From Syntrophaceae bacterium (lineage in GTDB: Bacteria; Desulfobacterota; BSN033; UBA1163): a DNA stretch of 41,689 bases. Of this stretch, positions 1 to 9,913 are shown piece after piece. Location of the stretch: positions 1-41,689 of the forward strand of contig JACAEV010000118.1 of the NCBI GenBank assembly GCA_013388645.1. The letters are read 5' to 3'. The notes below the pieces were generated by a model. The model was not told where the DNA came from. It ran no database searches and saw only the letters and a program-made list of their open reading frames with translations. Every line of letters begins with the position of its first letter. The first letter of the stretch is position 1. The position numbers and the translations under genes were made by a program.

Positions 1-77
1 ATGACACGATAGTCCATGAGGATATCAAAAGAGTCGTTTAGGTCATAAAGAAATCCTTGTTTCATTAGATAGGGCAT
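1..77 (-). CDS. 5' end of an unidentified protein, truncated by the window edge (MPYLMKQGFLYDLNDSFDILMDYRV...)
   Basis: ATG on the minus strand at 77 with an AGAAGGAG-type SD just upstream; frame open to the window edge. Confidence 0.45.
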   Translation of the reverse strand, partial: MPYLMKQGFLYDLNDSFDILMDYRV

Positions 78-146
78 AAACGTCTCCTTCTTCTGATACC
101 GATTTGGAGCCGTTTTTCTCAAAACGGATCTGTCTCATCCAGCTTA

Positions 147-1133
147 TCAGATTTTTTTTGGTTTCAGCATAAGAAATTGGTAACGATCTGCAGAGCGAAT
201 CGTAATTTCACGAATCTGAATTCCACGTAGAAAACGGAGAGGAACATCCGCACCGGCATTACCCACTTCCCAAATCTTACGGTAAAAATCTGCAAGCCCT
301 TCAACGGGCTTCCCCTTCACAGTGAGAATGAGGTCACCGATTACCAAACCCGCCTTTTCAGCAGGTCCTCCGGACGTAATTTTCGTGATAAAAATGCGGC
401 CATGGGCCTCTTCGGCATTGATTCCCAACCAGGGTCTGGGTGCCTTGCGAGAACGGCCCGCCGTCTTCAGATCGGAGAGGATTGGGGGAAGAAGATCGAT
501 GGGGACGAAAATATTACAAGGGATTGAACCCAGTCCAGGGAGGGTCAATTGGCTGAACAAAGACCCAATTCCTAACAAATGACCATCCGGGTTGATCAGC
601 GCTGCCCCACCAAAATTGGTATAAGCCGGGGCCGTAAAGATGGCCTCATCCAGAAGATATTCCCAATAACCTGCAAACTCTTTGCGACTGATGACGCGAC
701 CTGCTGCGGCTTCGTCTTTTCCCCCGTAACCAGCAATCAGTACAGGATCTCCCACTTTGACTGATGAGGACTGCCCCAGCTTGAGAGGTGTCACGTCCAG
801 AGGCTTTTCGGTTCTTAGAAGACCGAAACCCGTGTTGTAGTCATACCCTACAAATGAGGCACGGATCGTCTTTCCATCAATCCCTGTCACTTCGATGGTC
901 TCTGCTTCTACGATAAGGTAGCCAATGGTGAGAATCAAACCTTCTGAATCGATGACGACACCACTGCCTTCTCGTTCTGTCCCAAGGGTGTCCGCTGTGT
1001 GGGCCTCCTTTGGAATGACCGATCGTATCTTCACGACTGCCTTGAGGATCTCCTCAGCGGTTTGGTCCGCGTAAACTGAAACATTCCACCCCATTAACAT
1101 CACCAGGATGATCCCAATCCATCTTTTTTTCAT
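147..1133 (-). CDS. HtrA/DegP-like trypsin-fold protein with C-terminal PDZ domain, probably catalytically inactive
   Basis: Signal peptide; GSGVVIDSEGLILT; PDZ region PWLGINAEE...GGPAEKAGLVIGDLILTVKGKPV; catalytic positions substituted. Confidence 0.8.
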   Translation of the reverse strand: MKKRWIGIILVMLMGWNVSVYADQTAEEILKAVVKIRSVIPKEAHTADTLGTEREGSGVVIDSEGLILTIGYLIVEAETIEVTGIDGKTIRASFVGYDYNTGFGLLRTEKPLDVTPLKLGQSSSVKVGDPVLIAGYGGKDEAAAGRVISRKEFAGYWEYLLDEAIFTAPAYTNFGGAALINPDGHLLGIGSLFSQLTLPGLGSIPCNIFVPIDLLPPILSDLKTAGRSRKAPRPWLGINAEEAHGRIFITKITSGGPAEKAGLVIGDLILTVKGKPVEGLADFYRKIWEVGNAGADVPLRFLRGIQIREITIRSADRYQFLMLKPKKI

Positions 1134-1164
1134 TGATCACCTCCGTTCGAAAATCGAACAATGG

Positions 1165-1737
1165 TCAACGGATATAAGTCGTTTTTTCTTTTAAGTCTTT
1201 CCGAGGTGTTGGAGGAATCGAACCTATTGGTTTTCCAAGGCAGATCAACGCCAGGGGCATTTTTTCAGGGACGATGCCGAGAATCTCTCGGAGGGCTTTC
1301 TTGTCAAATAACGTATACCAGAGGCTGCTCAGCCCCAGGGCATAAGCGGCAAGATGCATGTTTTGGATAGCCGCTGCGCAGGCGGCCTGATAGCCCATCG
1401 GGCCTTCTTCTGTATATAGGTCCACGCCCGTCTTCTTGGGATCTCCAATCACGGCGATGATGACTGGTGCTGATCGCAAAAAGTCGAGCGAGTAAGACCC
1501 CAACCATTTCCAGCCGCTTTTCTCAAGAGCCCACGCTCGACATCTTTCCCCTTCGGAAGAGATCTTTTCCTTCACTTCCTGGTTGGTGATGACAATAAAT
1601 TCCCAGGGCTGACTATTGAGTGGGGATGGTGCCCAGGTGCCTGCCTCCAAAATCTTCCCAACCGTGACCTCATCGATCGACTCCGGCAGAAAATTACGAC
1701 AGCTTCGCCTCTCCTTCATTGCGGTAAAAAGATCCAT
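1165..1737 (-). CDS. nitroreductase family protein
   Basis: MKERRSCRNF...WAPSPLNSQPWEFIVI...AAIQNMHLAAYALGLSSLWYT typical of FMN nitroreductases. Confidence 0.9.
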   Translation of the reverse strand: MDLFTAMKERRSCRNFLPESIDEVTVGKILEAGTWAPSPLNSQPWEFIVITNQEVKEKISSEGERCRAWALEKSGWKWLGSYSLDFLRSAPVIIAVIGDPKKTGVDLYTEEGPMGYQAACAAAIQNMHLAAYALGLSSLWYTLFDKKALREILGIVPEKMPLALICLGKPIGSIPPTPRKDLKEKTTYIR

Positions 1738-1810
1738 TTTCCTCTTCCTTTCTTTTTGGGTTCCAATTCAGAATGATTCCAGGGGGAAACGGAATCCCCC
1801 GTTGAAATTT

Positions 1811-2788
1811 CTAACTGGGTTTGCATAAATCCGATATTAAAATAGGGTTGATCGAATTCTCTTTGCAGAGTTTCCGAAGGTTGAGATAGCACAAAGGGCA
1901 TAGAAAAACCATGGCATCGACTTTCACCCTTTTTGCATCATCGATATTCCACTTTTTCACCAACGCTGCCCGTTCCTTATCGCGGGCCATGAGCGGAGCA
2001 CCGCAGCATAACGCATGGATTCTTTCATATTTACGTGCAGGCCTTTCCACACCGAGGAGCTCAAAAATTTTATCGAGGTAGATATCCTTTCCTTGCGTGT
2101 AGCGTGAGGCACAGGGAGACTGGTAGGCAACCCGGATCGGAACTCTCTTGAGATGGTCTTTTCTCTTTTGCAACTCCCGATATAGGTATTCAAAAAGGTG
2201 AATCGGACGGAAAGGCACTTTCAAATGATATTCCTGGGCTAGAGTGGTCAGCATGGTGTAACAATCATCATGGAAACAGATGACCTCTTTTGCTCCCAGG
2301 GCAGCAAGATTATCGATAAATCGTTTTGCTTCCTTCTGAATCCAGCTTGGCTTGCCGAGATGGATATACCCGACCGTACAGAAATAGTTGGCACCTTCGA
2401 CAATGGTCAAATCCTCGAAAAGGGGATTGTTCAAGGATTCTCGAACCATCTCCCCAACGATACACAGATTTAAAACAGGCATGCCTTCTTTACCTTTTTT
2501 GACCACGGTTGGCAGGCTATGAAGCCTGGCGAAATTTTGCATCGCTTCTTCGGGAATTCCTAAAGCACCTGTCTTCTCCTGGCGATCGTTGATCAGGTCA
2601 AAAGGATTGGCCTGTGTCGGACAGATAAGATTGCATGAGGCGCAGGTCACACAGAGACCGACCATGGGAGGTGTTTGCCCAGCAACAAGTTCCTTCATTT
2701 CCTGTTGGGCTCGCTCCAGGCTGTAATCGACGTAAGGACAAAACTCCAGGCACTTCCCGCAAAAGTCGCATTTTTCTTGATCAAACAT
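1811..2788 (-). CDS. (Fe-S)-binding protein with CCG (HdrB/GlpC-like) domains
   Basis: Ferredoxin-like CxxCxxC(x)nC clusters at the N-terminus and CCG motif ALCCGAPL. Confidence 0.85.
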   Translation of the reverse strand: MFDQEKCDFCGKCLEFCPYVDYSLERAQQEMKELVAGQTPPMVGLCVTCASCNLICPTQANPFDLINDRQEKTGALGIPEEAMQNFARLHSLPTVVKKGKEGMPVLNLCIVGEMVRESLNNPLFEDLTIVEGANYFCTVGYIHLGKPSWIQKEAKRFIDNLAALGAKEVICFHDDCYTMLTTLAQEYHLKVPFRPIHLFEYLYRELQKRKDHLKRVPIRVAYQSPCASRYTQGKDIYLDKIFELLGVERPARKYERIHALCCGAPLMARDKERAALVKKWNIDDAKRVKVDAMVFLCPLCYLNLRKLCKENSINPILISDLCKPS

Positions 2789-2911
2789 GAATGCCTCCCG
2801 ATTTTTTTGACATTATAAACGAATCATGCGAATTTTGTCACCTCTATCAACTTAACCTCTGTCATACTTCGGTGAGAACTAAAATTCCATTAGGACAGCG
2901 ATCGCTGATAC

Positions 2912-3060
2912 TTACTAAGGAGTCTATAATTGAAAAGACATATCGTTCTGAAAATCTCCCCTTACCCCTTTGCCAAAGAGGGGTAATTCCTCCCTTTACA
3001 AAAGGGAGGGGAGGAGGGATTTGGTCTTCAATGTCCATACAATTATGGACTGATTAGTAA
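2912..3060. repeat. MITE-like element copy 1 (149 bp)
   Basis: Terminal TTACTAAGGAGTCTATAATTG and CAATTATGGACTGATTAGTAA are imperfect inverted repeats (18/21); near-identical copy at 14635-14785. Confidence 0.8.
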
Positions 3061-3156
3061 CAATGAGAATTTAGAAAAATCCACCGCCGGCCTTATCGAC
3101 TTGATAAGGTTTTTGGTGATCTTCCTTTCGGATCTTTTCATTTCAAAAAGGTCAAT

Positions 3157-4227
3157 TCAGACCTTTCGAATGAGATCGTCGATATCTGAAGAACGAAGAT
3201 TCTTTAAAAAGAAATAGAGTAGGTCCGCTGTTCTCTCAACATCCGCCCATTTTACCAATTCCGCTGGCGAATGGCTATAGCGACGGGGGATATAGATTCC
3301 ACCACATGGGATTCCTCTCTTGGAGGTATGAATGGTGGAGGCATCCGTCCAGGTCCGAAAAATATCCTTCTGATGAGGAATGTTGTTCCGGAGGGCTGTT
3401 TGAATCAACCTCTGACGAATTTTTTTTGAATAAATGGTTCCCCATCCCAAGGCGTTGACATCCATGGACCGTAGGACCGGTCCTTTTCCACATTCCGCCG
3501 TCGCCTGTTGGGGTGGGGTGATCGGATCAGAAGCAGGAACCGTATCAATGACAATGGCCATATCGGGTTCGAGTGTTTGAGCGGCTACCTTCGCACCTCG
3601 TGACCCTACTTCTTCTTGAACCGCGGCCACGAGAAATAATTGATAATCGATTTTCTTCGATTTTATCCTTTCAGCCAGGTCAATCAAAATGGCGCAACCC
3701 ACTCGGTTATCAATGGCCTTGCTGATGATTGTCTCCTTCCCGATTTTTTGAAAATTGGGATGAAACACGATGGGATCACCAATTTCGATCCCCCACCTCT
3801 TGATTTCCTCTGCACTTCCTGCACCCAGATCAATCCATAGGTCTGAAAGGCTGATCGGGCGTTTCAGGTCCTCTGCTGTCAAAAGATGACGATTCTTCAC
3901 TCCCACCACCCCTGTATAAATCCCTTTATCGCTACAAATGTCCACCTTTGTGCTGAGAAGCACTCTTTCGTCGATCATTCCATTTAAGTCAAAATAAAGA
4001 TTTCCTTTTGGATCAATGTATTTCACGAGGAGACCCACTTCATCGGTATGGGCGCAGACCATGACCGATTTTTCGCCCTTCCCGATGGTTCCAATGACAT
4101 TCCCCATCGAGTCCACCGAGACATCCGGAAGACTTCTTTTCAATTCTGCGACCATACATTCAATCACCTTTTCTTCAAATCCACTCCCCCCTGGAATGCC
4201 GGCAAGCTTTTCAAAGGTTTTTAACAT
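3157..4227 (-). CDS. M42 family metallopeptidase
   Basis: AHTDEVG, KAIDNRVG, VQEEVGSRGA and HSPAE metal/active-site motifs. Confidence 0.9.
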   Translation of the reverse strand: MLKTFEKLAGIPGGSGFEEKVIECMVAELKRSLPDVSVDSMGNVIGTIGKGEKSVMVCAHTDEVGLLVKYIDPKGNLYFDLNGMIDERVLLSTKVDICSDKGIYTGVVGVKNRHLLTAEDLKRPISLSDLWIDLGAGSAEEIKRWGIEIGDPIVFHPNFQKIGKETIISKAIDNRVGCAILIDLAERIKSKKIDYQLFLVAAVQEEVGSRGAKVAAQTLEPDMAIVIDTVPASDPITPPQQATAECGKGPVLRSMDVNALGWGTIYSKKIRQRLIQTALRNNIPHQKDIFRTWTDASTIHTSKRGIPCGGIYIPRRYSHSPAELVKWADVERTADLLYFFLKNLRSSDIDDLIRKV

Positions 4228-4272
4228 TTTTTTCTCCCTCGATGGATGGGACGGTCAACTCAAACATTGACG

Positions 4273-4746
4273 TCACAAATGAAGCAGAAGAAAAATTTGA
4301 TAAGCCACGACGACCGTATATAGGCAGCTGATCATGAGGATGACCCCTTTCACAAATCTGAATCGGCTGTGAAGGCATAGAAGAGCTATGGAGACGGAGA
4401 CAATGGAAAATTTCCATATCCAAAATTCCGTTCCATAAAGATCGATGACCGAACGCACCACGGGGTTCGCCTCCCAACCTTTCAGGTCAAGAATCATCAA
4501 TGTGAAAAAGGCATCTAAGATATTTAGGCCGACGATGAGGACCAGGACGAAGAACAGACTCGAACTATATTGATCGACATATCCTCCTTTTTGCTGTTCC
4601 GCCTTTCTTCGGATATCCTTTCTTCGACCATAGAAAGTGTATCGGCTCAGAGCAGGGGTGGGTTTTTCTCTTCGATCTTTTCCCAACCGCTTATCGGAAA
4701 TTTCTTCCATCCATTGCATTTTAAACCCTGTGAAAGGGTATTTCAA
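4273..4746 (-). CDS. DUF5658-like membrane protein
   Basis: LNILDAFFTLMILDLKGWEANPVV pattern with C-terminal hydrophobic helices. Confidence 0.65.
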   Translation of the reverse strand: MKYPFTGFKMQWMEEISDKRLGKDRREKPTPALSRYTFYGRRKDIRRKAEQQKGGYVDQYSSSLFFVLVLIVGLNILDAFFTLMILDLKGWEANPVVRSVIDLYGTEFWIWKFSIVSVSIALLCLHSRFRFVKGVILMISCLYTVVVAYQIFLLLHL

Positions 4747-4790
4747 TGATCCCTATTTAATTATTTATAAAATTTGGTTAAGGGTTAAGA

Positions 4791-5141
4791 TCATTTCTTC
4801 TTTTTGAGATAGATCCATAAATTGAATCCGCAAAGAAAAATAGTGAACAATAGAACGAGAAAACGTGAAAGCTCAATATAAACAATTTGTTCTATGTAAT
4901 GGACGATGAATGAACCCGTATAGGTCAGGGAAGAGGCCTGTTTCGATCTCAACCAGACCTCCAGATGGGTGAGCGGGCAGTACCAATCCCGTACCTGAAT
5001 GACAAAAGCGAAAGCCAGTCCAGCGAGATGGAAGATTTTGACGGGTTTATTTTTGGTCCCCCAAATGGCTCCGATGAATAGAAAAACGATCCAAAGGAAA
5101 TGGATGACCACCACACCATCTGCAAGCATCTTGTAAATCAT
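4791..5141 (-). CDS. DUF2784-like membrane protein
   Basis: VVIHFLWIVFLFIGA and RDWYCPLTHLEVWLR motifs. Confidence 0.8.
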   Translation of the reverse strand: MIYKMLADGVVVIHFLWIVFLFIGAIWGTKNKPVKIFHLAGLAFAFVIQVRDWYCPLTHLEVWLRSKQASSLTYTGSFIVHYIEQIVYIELSRFLVLLFTIFLCGFNLWIYLKKKK

Positions 5142-5162
5142 CGCTTTATCTAAACGCTATTT

Positions 5163-6086
5163 TCATTCTTTCCGTCGAATCTCTATCGGGGCAGCAGGGG
5201 CTACTTTCTCCTTGACCATCTGGAGTAATACAATCGAAGCAATCACTCCAATGCCCCCTAACACCTGCAGAGGAAACAATACTTCTCCCAAAACCACATA
5301 AGCAGTGATGCTTGCCACCACAGGTTCCCAGGTAGCGATGATGCTCGTTCGGGTCGCACGCATATATTCCATCCCTTTAAAATAGAGGCCAAAAGGAATG
5401 AGGGTGGAAAAGATGGCGATGTAGATAAAGGCGATCCACATTTTGAACGAATGATCCGCCGTCAAGATTTTGATCGGTGAAAAAAGGATCCAATATAGGA
5501 CTGCACCAAATCCAAAACCATAGAGAATGAGCGTCCATGAGTCGTACCTCTTCAATCCTCTCTCCCCGAAGAGGGCATAGAACGTAAAGAAAAGGGAGGC
5601 AGCGATCCCGCTCATAATCCCGATTTTATTCAGACGCAAGAGATCGGTCTGATAACCGCCTACCACGAAATAGCATCCCGTGACGGCAAGGAAAAGGGCA
5701 GCGATTTTGGTTTTAGAGATGGGTTCTTTTTGAAAAATGAAGGCATAGAGAGAGACCCACACCGGTTGGATGTATTGGAGCAGAATGGCTGGTCCGACAT
5801 GGATCTTACTGATGGTATAGTAATAAGTAAATTGCATTCCTGCCACTCCCACAAAACCTAAGATGATAAAGTAAGGGAGGTCCTTTAACGCAATGACCAT
5901 CCGTTTTCGATCAAAAAAGAAGAGGATGACAGCAAGGGAGAGTGTTGCCAGAGTCAGTCTGATGAGAACCAGTTCAGCCGGAGGGAGTCCGACGATGAAT
6001 AGGGATTTGGCCACCACACTCGAGATCCCCCAGAGGGTAGTTCCGGTCAGAATATAGAGGTAACCCCGGACTTCATCTTTCCTCAT
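5163..6086 (-). CDS. DMT/EamA family transporter
   Basis: About ten hydrophobic helices in two EamA-like halves (GTTLWGISSVVAK...; ATWEPVVASITAYVVLGE). Confidence 0.9.
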   Translation of the reverse strand: MRKDEVRGYLYILTGTTLWGISSVVAKSLFIVGLPPAELVLIRLTLATLSLAVILFFFDRKRMVIALKDLPYFIILGFVGVAGMQFTYYYTISKIHVGPAILLQYIQPVWVSLYAFIFQKEPISKTKIAALFLAVTGCYFVVGGYQTDLLRLNKIGIMSGIAASLFFTFYALFGERGLKRYDSWTLILYGFGFGAVLYWILFSPIKILTADHSFKMWIAFIYIAIFSTLIPFGLYFKGMEYMRATRTSIIATWEPVVASITAYVVLGEVLFPLQVLGGIGVIASIVLLQMVKEKVAPAAPIEIRRKE

Positions 6087-6267
6087 AAGTTTTCATACTG
6101 TCACAAAAATTGATTAAAAATCAACCCCAACTTACTTATTTTTCAATTTCCAAGTGCTTGTTTCACGCCAGGACCGTCATAAAGGAGGATCAATTCGGTA
6201 TGGGTTCAGATTGGAGGAGGGGTTGACATCCGGTGCTTCATGGGGAATTGGCCTTTTGCCTCTTTTC

Positions 6268-6675
6268 TCATTCACTTCTTCTGGGTTCGTCTTTTAGTTT
6301 CCACGTGATCACAGAAGAAGGCTCCCCACCCATTCCGATAAACGCGGTATGGTTCTGACCCCTTTGAAGGTTAGCCATGGTGCGGATTTTCAGGTCGTAA
6401 TCCTTCAATTTGGACATCCGTTTCTCTAATTCTTCAATTCTGGTTGCAAATAATTGAAGATGGGCCTTTTGGGTGAGGGACTCATGGCGCAGTTGATTTA
6501 GAAAAAGGTTTTTCTTTCTAACCTGGATGTAATCGCACAGACAAAACATCACCGCCAACTGGAAAAAGGCGAGAAGGTAGATAAAAATTTTAAATGTTTC
6601 TTTTTTGATCCTCAGATTCCTGACCCCGAAAGTCGTATGACCGACGATGAGAATATTAAAATAGTCTTTGTCCAT
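6268..6675 (-). CDS. membrane-anchored coiled-coil protein resembling the N-terminal part of an M23 metallopeptidase, without catalytic domain
   Basis: TM helix then LQLFATRIEELEKRMSKLKDYDLKIRTMANL, followed by an early stop. Confidence 0.6.
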   Translation of the reverse strand: MDKDYFNILIVGHTTFGVRNLRIKKETFKIFIYLLAFFQLAVMFCLCDYIQVRKKNLFLNQLRHESLTQKAHLQLFATRIEELEKRMSKLKDYDLKIRTMANLQRGQNHTAFIGMGGEPSSVITWKLKDEPRRSE

Positions 6676-6699
6676 CTTCGCTCCTGATCGCGTCTCTTC

Positions 6700-7338
6700 T
6701 CAAAAGGGGATCGTCAGGGCGGACCCTTTTTCAAGAGAGGGAGTGGCGTTCATCTCAAAAAACATTTGCCCGCGCAAGGGGTGAAAAGAAAAACGGATTC
6801 CCATGAATAATTCTTTATATAACTCATCTCTTTTTAATTGGAGAAGTTTAAAGGTTTCCAGGATTCTTCTTTCCTCAACGTATTTATTGTCAGGTGGAGA
6901 TGAGCCACCGAAAGACGGGGCCATATTCGAATGGAATGATTTGGCTTCAACCCGGCTATGAATATTTAAGATTTTTTCTCCCCAGCCATTTTTTGAAAAT
7001 AAATAGGGGGGATCTAATTTCTCAAAATTTTCTGTCAAACGGTTCTTTCTTTTTTCTTCGATGATCTTTAAAAAGTTTAATTTCGCATCGTCAAAATCCC
7101 ACCACCTGTCTTTCCATGAAAGGTTAGGTTGGAATTCGGGTGTGAGGTTTTTCGATCTTTGAATAAAACCCTTTAGCACTCCTTTTTCCTGCAACACCAC
7201 TTTATTTTTATTCACTTTTATTAATATTTCTCGATTTGACTCATGATTTATTAATTTGACCGATTCTGCAAAAACTGGAAAGGGGGTTATTCCAAAAGTG
7301 AACAACAATAACAAAATTGATGAAATCTTATTGCCCAT
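6700..7338 (-). CDS. uncharacterised secreted protein
   Basis: Signal peptide MGNKISSILLLLFTFGITPFPVFAES; no family recognised. Confidence 0.6.
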   Translation of the reverse strand: MGNKISSILLLLFTFGITPFPVFAESVKLINHESNREILIKVNKNKVVLQEKGVLKGFIQRSKNLTPEFQPNLSWKDRWWDFDDAKLNFLKIIEEKRKNRLTENFEKLDPPYLFSKNGWGEKILNIHSRVEAKSFHSNMAPSFGGSSPPDNKYVEERRILETFKLLQLKRDELYKELFMGIRFSFHPLRGQMFFEMNATPSLEKGSALTIPF

Positions 7339-7623
7339 GATTCTTCGACCGCTTCAAGGGATTGGATGGAAATGATGGATAAATCAGCCTTTATTTCATC
7401 TTAAGGATTTTGTCTAAAAGGGAATTATCCTTTCCATTAAATCATCAGCAATTTAAATGCCAAACATCGGTATTTGGACAATGGCAAAAATGGAGTCAGT
7501 TAGGTTATTTTGAAATCGGGGACGAGCCATGATTTGATAAACAAAGGGAAATATTTTTATAGACAGAGGCGTTAAATTTTTGTTATATAAAAGGAAATTT
7601 AATTCTATTTTGGGAGAGAGGGC

Positions 7624-8802
7624 ATGTTCCTTACCGCCAGTCCAGAAGAGATCAAGCAAGGGAAATTAACGGATATCTATTTCGTTAGGACGATGCAAGT
7701 CCTCAAAGCAAAGAAAATAGAGAGAAGGGTAAAAGCTGAATTTATTGCGAAACGCTTTCCAGAAGATTATGGGTGGGGAGTTTTGGCGGGAATTGAAGAG
7801 GCCGCGCAATTGCTGAAAGACCTGAAGGTCCGTGTCAGGGCGATGAAGGAGGGGACGGTCTTTCGAGCTTTCGAACCCGTGATGGAGATCGAAGGGAGGT
7901 ACACGGATTTTGGTCTTTTTGAAACCTCACTGTTAGGGCTCCTCTGTCAAGCGTCAGGAGTCGCCACCAAAGCTGCTCGCTGCAAAAAGGCGGCAGGAGA
8001 GCGAAGGGTCATTAGTTTTGGTGCCAGGCGAATCCATCCGATTATCGCTCCCATGATCGAGCGTAACGCCTTCATCGGTGGCTGTGATGGAGTATCGGTG
8101 GTGAAAAACGCTGAGATAATCGGCGAAGAACCTTCGGGCACCATGCCCCATGCTCTGATTTTGATGGTGGGAGATACGGTGGAAGCCACCAAAGCCTTTG
8201 ATGAGGTCATCCATCCCAATATCAAACGAGTTTCCCTCATTGATACCTTTAATGACGAAAAGATAGAAGCGATCCGGGTCGCTGAAGCCCTCGGAAAGAA
8301 ACTCTTTGGGATCCGGCTGGACACCCCCAGCTCAAGGCGTGGAGATTTTCAGAAGATCATTGAGGAGATTCGCTGGGAGCTGAGTTTAAGAGGATTCGGA
8401 CACGTCAAGATCTATATCAGCGGAGGATTGGATGAGAGACGGATCCTCGCTCTGAACCCTGTGGTGGACGCCTATGGTGTAGGAACATCCATCACCAATG
8501 CACGGGTGATCGACTTCGCCATGGATATTGTCGAGATAGATGGGAAACCTTTAGCGAAAAGGGGGAAAATGTCAGGTTCAAAAAGCGTTTTCCGATGCTC
8601 GAAATGTCTACAGGATAAAATGATTCCTTTCCAGCAGCGCCGAGGCCCATTTCCCACTTTATCGAAAAAATGTTCATGTGGCGGTCAATTTAAAGAGCTT
8701 CTCACCCCCTTCATTCGAAATGGAAAGATCCTCTCGGACTTTCCCAAACCACAGGCCATACGAAAATATGTTCTGAAGCAGCTTCCTCACTTTGATCTTT
8801 AA
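7624..8802 (+). CDS. pncB: nicotinate phosphoribosyltransferase
   Basis: SFGARRIHP, DTFNDEKIEAIRVAEALG, GVGTSI; C-terminal CxxC...CxCGG zinc ribbon. Confidence 0.88.
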   Translation: MFLTASPEEIKQGKLTDIYFVRTMQVLKAKKIERRVKAEFIAKRFPEDYGWGVLAGIEEAAQLLKDLKVRVRAMKEGTVFRAFEPVMEIEGRYTDFGLFETSLLGLLCQASGVATKAARCKKAAGERRVISFGARRIHPIIAPMIERNAFIGGCDGVSVVKNAEIIGEEPSGTMPHALILMVGDTVEATKAFDEVIHPNIKRVSLIDTFNDEKIEAIRVAEALGKKLFGIRLDTPSSRRGDFQKIIEEIRWELSLRGFGHVKIYISGGLDERRILALNPVVDAYGVGTSITNARVIDFAMDIVEIDGKPLAKRGKMSGSKSVFRCSKCLQDKMIPFQQRRGPFPTLSKKCSCGGQFKELLTPFIRNGKILSDFPKPQAIRKYVLKQLPHFDL

Positions 8803-8856
8803 ATACCGCTTGACCAGGAGTCGGGGTCCGCTCTGCCCAGAGATAGGAACGAAGAT

Positions 8857-9870
8857 ATGAAAGAAGCCATGCTTTATCATCCCTTAAAGGATGGAAAGGT
8901 GCAATGTATTCTTTGCAACCATCGATGCGTCATCCCTCCTACTAAAAGAGGGATCTGTGGGGTCAGGGAAAACCAGGAGGGAAAGCTTTACAGCCTTGTT
9001 TACGGCCGTGCGATCTCCCTCAACGTTGACCCGATTGAAAAGAAACCTCTCTTTCACGTCTTTCCTGGATCGACCTCTTTCTCCATCGCTACGGTTGGTT
9101 GCAATTTTCGATGTCTCCAATGTCAAAATTATGAGATCTCACAAATGCCAAGGGATCAGGAGGGCCGGATCGAAGGTTCCAGCCTCGCCCCCTCTAAAAT
9201 TGTTTCTTTGGCAAAACAATATCGATGCCGTTCCATCTCCTATACGTATACAGAGCCGACCATCTATTTTGAATACGCCTACGACACGGCTCGCCAAGCT
9301 CACGAAGAGGGGATAAAAAATATTTTCGTCACCAATGGCTATATGACCGAGGAGGCGCTGAAGACGATTCAGCCCTATTTAGATGCAGCGAATGTTGATT
9401 TAAAAAGTTTTCGAGAAAAATTTTATAAAGAAGTGTGTGGGGCCACCTTGAAGCCGGTTTTGGAAAATCTCAAATGGATGAGAGAAATGGGCATCTGGGT
9501 AGAGATCACCACCCTCGTGATTCCGACATGGAACGACTCGGACCAAGAATGGGAAGAGATGGCACAATTCATCCTTTCTTTAGGGGCGGAGGTGCCCTGG
9601 CATCTCTCTGCTTTTTATCCTACTTATAAGATGGTGACCCCGCCAAGGACATCTCCCTCTTTACTCCATCACGCCAGGGAGATCGGCCTCAAGGCAGGAC
9701 TTCGATATGTCTATTGTGGGAATATTCCTGGTGAGGAGGGGGAGGATACGTTCTGCCCCTCTTGTCACCGCAAAGTGATAGAGCGGGTCGGGTTTCGGGT
9801 GACCCAAAATGACATCAGGAATGGAAGGTGCCGTCACTGCCATGGAACCTTGGACGGCATATGGGATTAA
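8857..9870 (+). CDS. amrS: AmmeMemoRadiSam-type radical SAM protein
   Basis: CILCNHRC...GICGVREN N-terminus and radical SAM CNFRCLQCQN. Confidence 0.85.
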   Translation: MKEAMLYHPLKDGKVQCILCNHRCVIPPTKRGICGVRENQEGKLYSLVYGRAISLNVDPIEKKPLFHVFPGSTSFSIATVGCNFRCLQCQNYEISQMPRDQEGRIEGSSLAPSKIVSLAKQYRCRSISYTYTEPTIYFEYAYDTARQAHEEGIKNIFVTNGYMTEEALKTIQPYLDAANVDLKSFREKFYKEVCGATLKPVLENLKWMREMGIWVEITTLVIPTWNDSDQEWEEMAQFILSLGAEVPWHLSAFYPTYKMVTPPRTSPSLLHHAREIGLKAGLRYVYCGNIPGEEGEDTFCPSCHRKVIERVGFRVTQNDIRNGRCRHCHGTLDGIWD

Positions 9871-9913
9871 ATGGATTTGCATGTCGTATTAATTTTTAAT
9901 AGGACGTCATCGG

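Noticed and set aside
7947-8324. 125-aa minus-strand ORF
   Set aside because: Antisense to pncB; no independent evidence.
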